Below the pieces are notes generated by a model. That model did no database searches, was not told the origin of the DNA, and was given only the letters and a program-made list of their open reading frames with translations. Below are positions 62,338 to 64,000 of a stretch of DNA of 64,000 bases, piece by piece; the first letter of the stretch is position 1; the number at the start of each line of letters is the position of its first letter. This DNA comes from Acinetobacter sp. ANC 4910 (GTDB lineage Bacteria > Pseudomonadota > Gammaproteobacteria > Pseudomonadales > Moraxellaceae). Made by a program: the position numbers and the translations under genes. The DNA lies in the NCBI RefSeq assembly GCF_004331035.1, contig NZ_SJNT01000003.1, positions 124,001 through 188,000 on the forward strand. The letters run 5' to 3'.

Positions 62338-63870
62338 CTATGAATATTGAACAGCAATGCTGTCTAACAGTTCTAAATCTTCAAAGCGATTGACCAATGC
62401 CTGAAGTTCATGTTGCAAAGGACGATCTTCCTCTACATAGGTGAAGCTCTGAAGCACCCAGTGTTGAAATGCTGTTAAAACAGGGCTGAGTTCTGTATCT
62501 ACGCCTTTGAGTTTGACCGCCTGAACTGCTGCACAACTGAGTGCCGCAATCACTTGTTCGGTCAGGGTAATCACACGGCTAGCATCACGCGCAGCAATGG
62601 TGCCCATGCTAACTTTGTCTTGATTATGACATTCGGTTGAGCGTGAGAAAATTGACGCAGCGAGCGTCTGCTTCAAGGCTTCTGCTGTCCATGCCGAAAC
62701 CCCGATTTGTACCGCTTTAAAGCCATGATTCAGCGGCAAACGCTCAGTACTTGAGCCAGTTAAATTACGTGGTAAACCATTGTTCATTTTATAGTCCACC
62801 AACTGCGCCAATTGACGATCCATCAAGTCGGCAATATTGGCGATCATAATTTTTAGACTATCCATCGCTTGGGCAATATGTCCGCCATAGAAATGGCCAC
62901 CATGTAGTACGCGTAAGTTCACGGGGTCAATCAATGGATTGTCATTGCTTGAATTCAGCTCATTTTCAATAAACTGACGCAGCCACACTTTGGAGTCTTC
63001 AAACACCCCAATCACATGCGGTGCACAACGTAGTGAATAACGGTCTTGCAGGCGTGAACTTTGGTGCTCGGTCTGCACTTCGCTATTCAACCAGTCACGT
63101 AACTGGGCTGCAATATGTTGCTGTCCCGGATGAGGTTTTTGGGCAAACAAGACTTCATCAAAATGGCTTGGATTGCCCTCAAGGGCTAAAACATTCAGTG
63201 CGGTAATCAAGGTACTAGCAAAAGAAATCTGTTCCGCTTTTTTATAATTCAGGCAGGCGATGGCGGTCATGACCGCTGTACCATTCATTAGAGCTAAGCC
63301 TTCTTTAGGACGCATCACCAAAGGTTGCAAACCTTTTTCGGCATACACTTGTGCAATCGGTACAATCTGACCTTGATAGTACACATCACGCTCACCCACC
63401 AAAGCCCCTGCAATATAAGACAAAGGCGTCAGATCCCCACTGGCACCCACCGAACCTTCCGAGGGAATTACAGGAATCACGTCTTCATTCAGCATCCAGA
63501 CCAAACGCTGCAACAAGGCATGTGAAACACCCGAATAGCCACGCGCCAAAGAACATAAACGTACCACCACCACAGCTCGTGCCGTAATTAAGTCTAAGTT
63601 TTGTCCCATGCCACAACCATGAAAACGCGACAAATGTAGCGGCAGCTCATGTACTTGGTGAGCGGGAATTTCGACTAAGCATGAGTCACCATAACCCGTG
63701 GTCACACCATAAATGACACCTTCGTCTTGCAACAACTGATCAAGGAAATCTGCTCCACGTTGAATCAATGCTACCCATTCAGCAGATGCAGGCAATGCCA
63801 CCTGTTTTTCTTCGCGCGCTACAGCCACAACATCTTCAATACTGAGCGGAGTTTCCCCAACAATTAACAC
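62338..63870 (-). CDS. Histidine/tyrosine ammonia-lyase family enzyme (MIO type)
   Basis: 510 residues, starting at GTG. Ala143-Ser144-Gly145 form the MIO prosthetic group (VGASGDLTPLS); Tyr54 in IYGVTTGYGDS is the conserved catalytic residue. In aryl polyene clusters this enzyme deaminates an aromatic amino acid to give the aryl starter (cinnamate or coumarate type). The substrate-selectivity segment (HLSRFHGCGMG) differs from classical HAL (SH) and RsTAL (HL), so the amino acid used is unclear. Follows the acyltransferase by 5 bp. Confidence 0.9.
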   Translation of the reverse strand: MLIVGETPLSIEDVVAVAREEKQVALPASAEWVALIQRGADFLDQLLQDEGVIYGVTTGYGDSCLVEIPAHQVHELPLHLSRFHGCGMGQNLDLITARAVVVVRLCSLARGYSGVSHALLQRLVWMLNEDVIPVIPSEGSVGASGDLTPLSYIAGALVGERDVYYQGQIVPIAQVYAEKGLQPLVMRPKEGLALMNGTAVMTAIACLNYKKAEQISFASTLITALNVLALEGNPSHFDEVLFAQKPHPGQQHIAAQLRDWLNSEVQTEHQSSRLQDRYSLRCAPHVIGVFEDSKVWLRQFIENELNSSNDNPLIDPVNLRVLHGGHFYGGHIAQAMDSLKIMIANIADLMDRQLAQLVDYKMNNGLPRNLTGSSTERLPLNHGFKAVQIGVSAWTAEALKQTLAASIFSRSTECHNQDKVSMGTIAARDASRVITLTEQVIAALSCAAVQAVKLKGVDTELSPVLTAFQHWVLQSFTYVEEDRPLQHELQALVNRFEDLELLDSIAVQYS

Positions 63871-63875
63871 AAGAC

Positions 63876-64000
63876 TTATCCTTTATTCCAAAAATTATAA
63901 AAATTAAACCATTGATAGGGCGCGCGTATGCAATGTTGTTCCAACAGTTCCACATACTGTCGTGTGGTCTGTTGCATGGCCTGTAAACGCTCTTTACGTG
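63876..64000 (-). CDS. LpxL-like acyltransferase, C-terminus only
   Basis: The last 40 codons are in the window; the gene enters from the right edge. It ends with a helix (ERLQAMQQTTRQYVELLEQH) and APYQWFNFYNFW, the characteristic C-terminal motif of the lysophospholipid/lipid A acyltransferase family. In aryl polyene clusters such enzymes add an acyl chain to the membrane-anchored product. Confidence 0.75.
   Translation of the reverse strand, partial: RKERLQAMQQTTRQYVELLEQHCIRAPYQWFNFYNFWNKG

Overview
The window is a low-GC gammaproteobacterial chromosome segment that looks like Acinetobacter. This rests on gene style and content: EF-P with EpmB, CstA with a YbdD-type partner, an aryl polyene cluster, and an AT-rich lambda/P2 mosaic prophage next to a tRNA-Val gene. 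It is an inference from content, not a match to a reference.

Positions 1 to about 25,230 are the right-hand part of an integrated prophage whose left end lies outside the window. The leftward late operon runs cos candidate, terS, terL, gpW-like protein, lambda-type portal, fused prohead protease/HK97 capsid, neck proteins, then P2-type baseplate genes V, W, J, I and the first codons of the tail fibre. This is a lambda-type head on a contractile P2-type tail. Between terL and gpW sits a 2.7-kb cassette with a P22 immI-like antirepressor/Arc pair and a membrane-anchored coiled-coil protein, bordered by two copies of a unit made of a 20-bp motif, a terminator and a tiny membrane ORF. Right of terS come lysozyme, holin, and a moron-like gene (EVE-like reader domain plus DUF3883 nuclease-like domain), then a Mor-like activator, a RuvC-like resolvase, an O-type initiator with six 19-bp iterons inside it, a CII-type regulator and Cro. 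The rightward lysogeny operon starts with a LexA-like CI and continues into three unrecognised genes, two of them membrane proteins. An identical copy of the CI operator lies 3.3 kb away, ahead of the Xis/Int module.

Positions 25,229 to 53,000 are host chromosome. In order: tRNA-Val; a MoxR/DUF58/transglutaminase operon; cstA with a ybdD-like gene; efp divergent from epmB; a degenerate PilZ protein overlapping a FimX-like REC-PAS-EAL protein; rpmE; an SBF-like transporter; gloA with an AmpG-like permease; a Lon-family protease; a histone-deacetylase-family hydrolase; an operon with one small GTPase and two Roadblock/LC7 proteins that resembles a conservon lacking its kinase; a LEA-like lipoprotein; a nitronate monooxygenase; and dusB. 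About 870 bp after dusB hold no intact gene.

Positions 53,076 to 64,000 hold most of a leftward aryl polyene pigment cluster: acyltransferase (cut by the window end), MIO ammonia-lyase, hot-dog thioesterase, LolA-like carrier, MMPL exporter, FAD oxidoreductase, DUF3261 lipoprotein, two ketosynthases, a dehydratase and a ketoreductase, followed by a small periplasmic protein. Carrier proteins, the ligase and remaining enzymes should lie beyond position 64,000.
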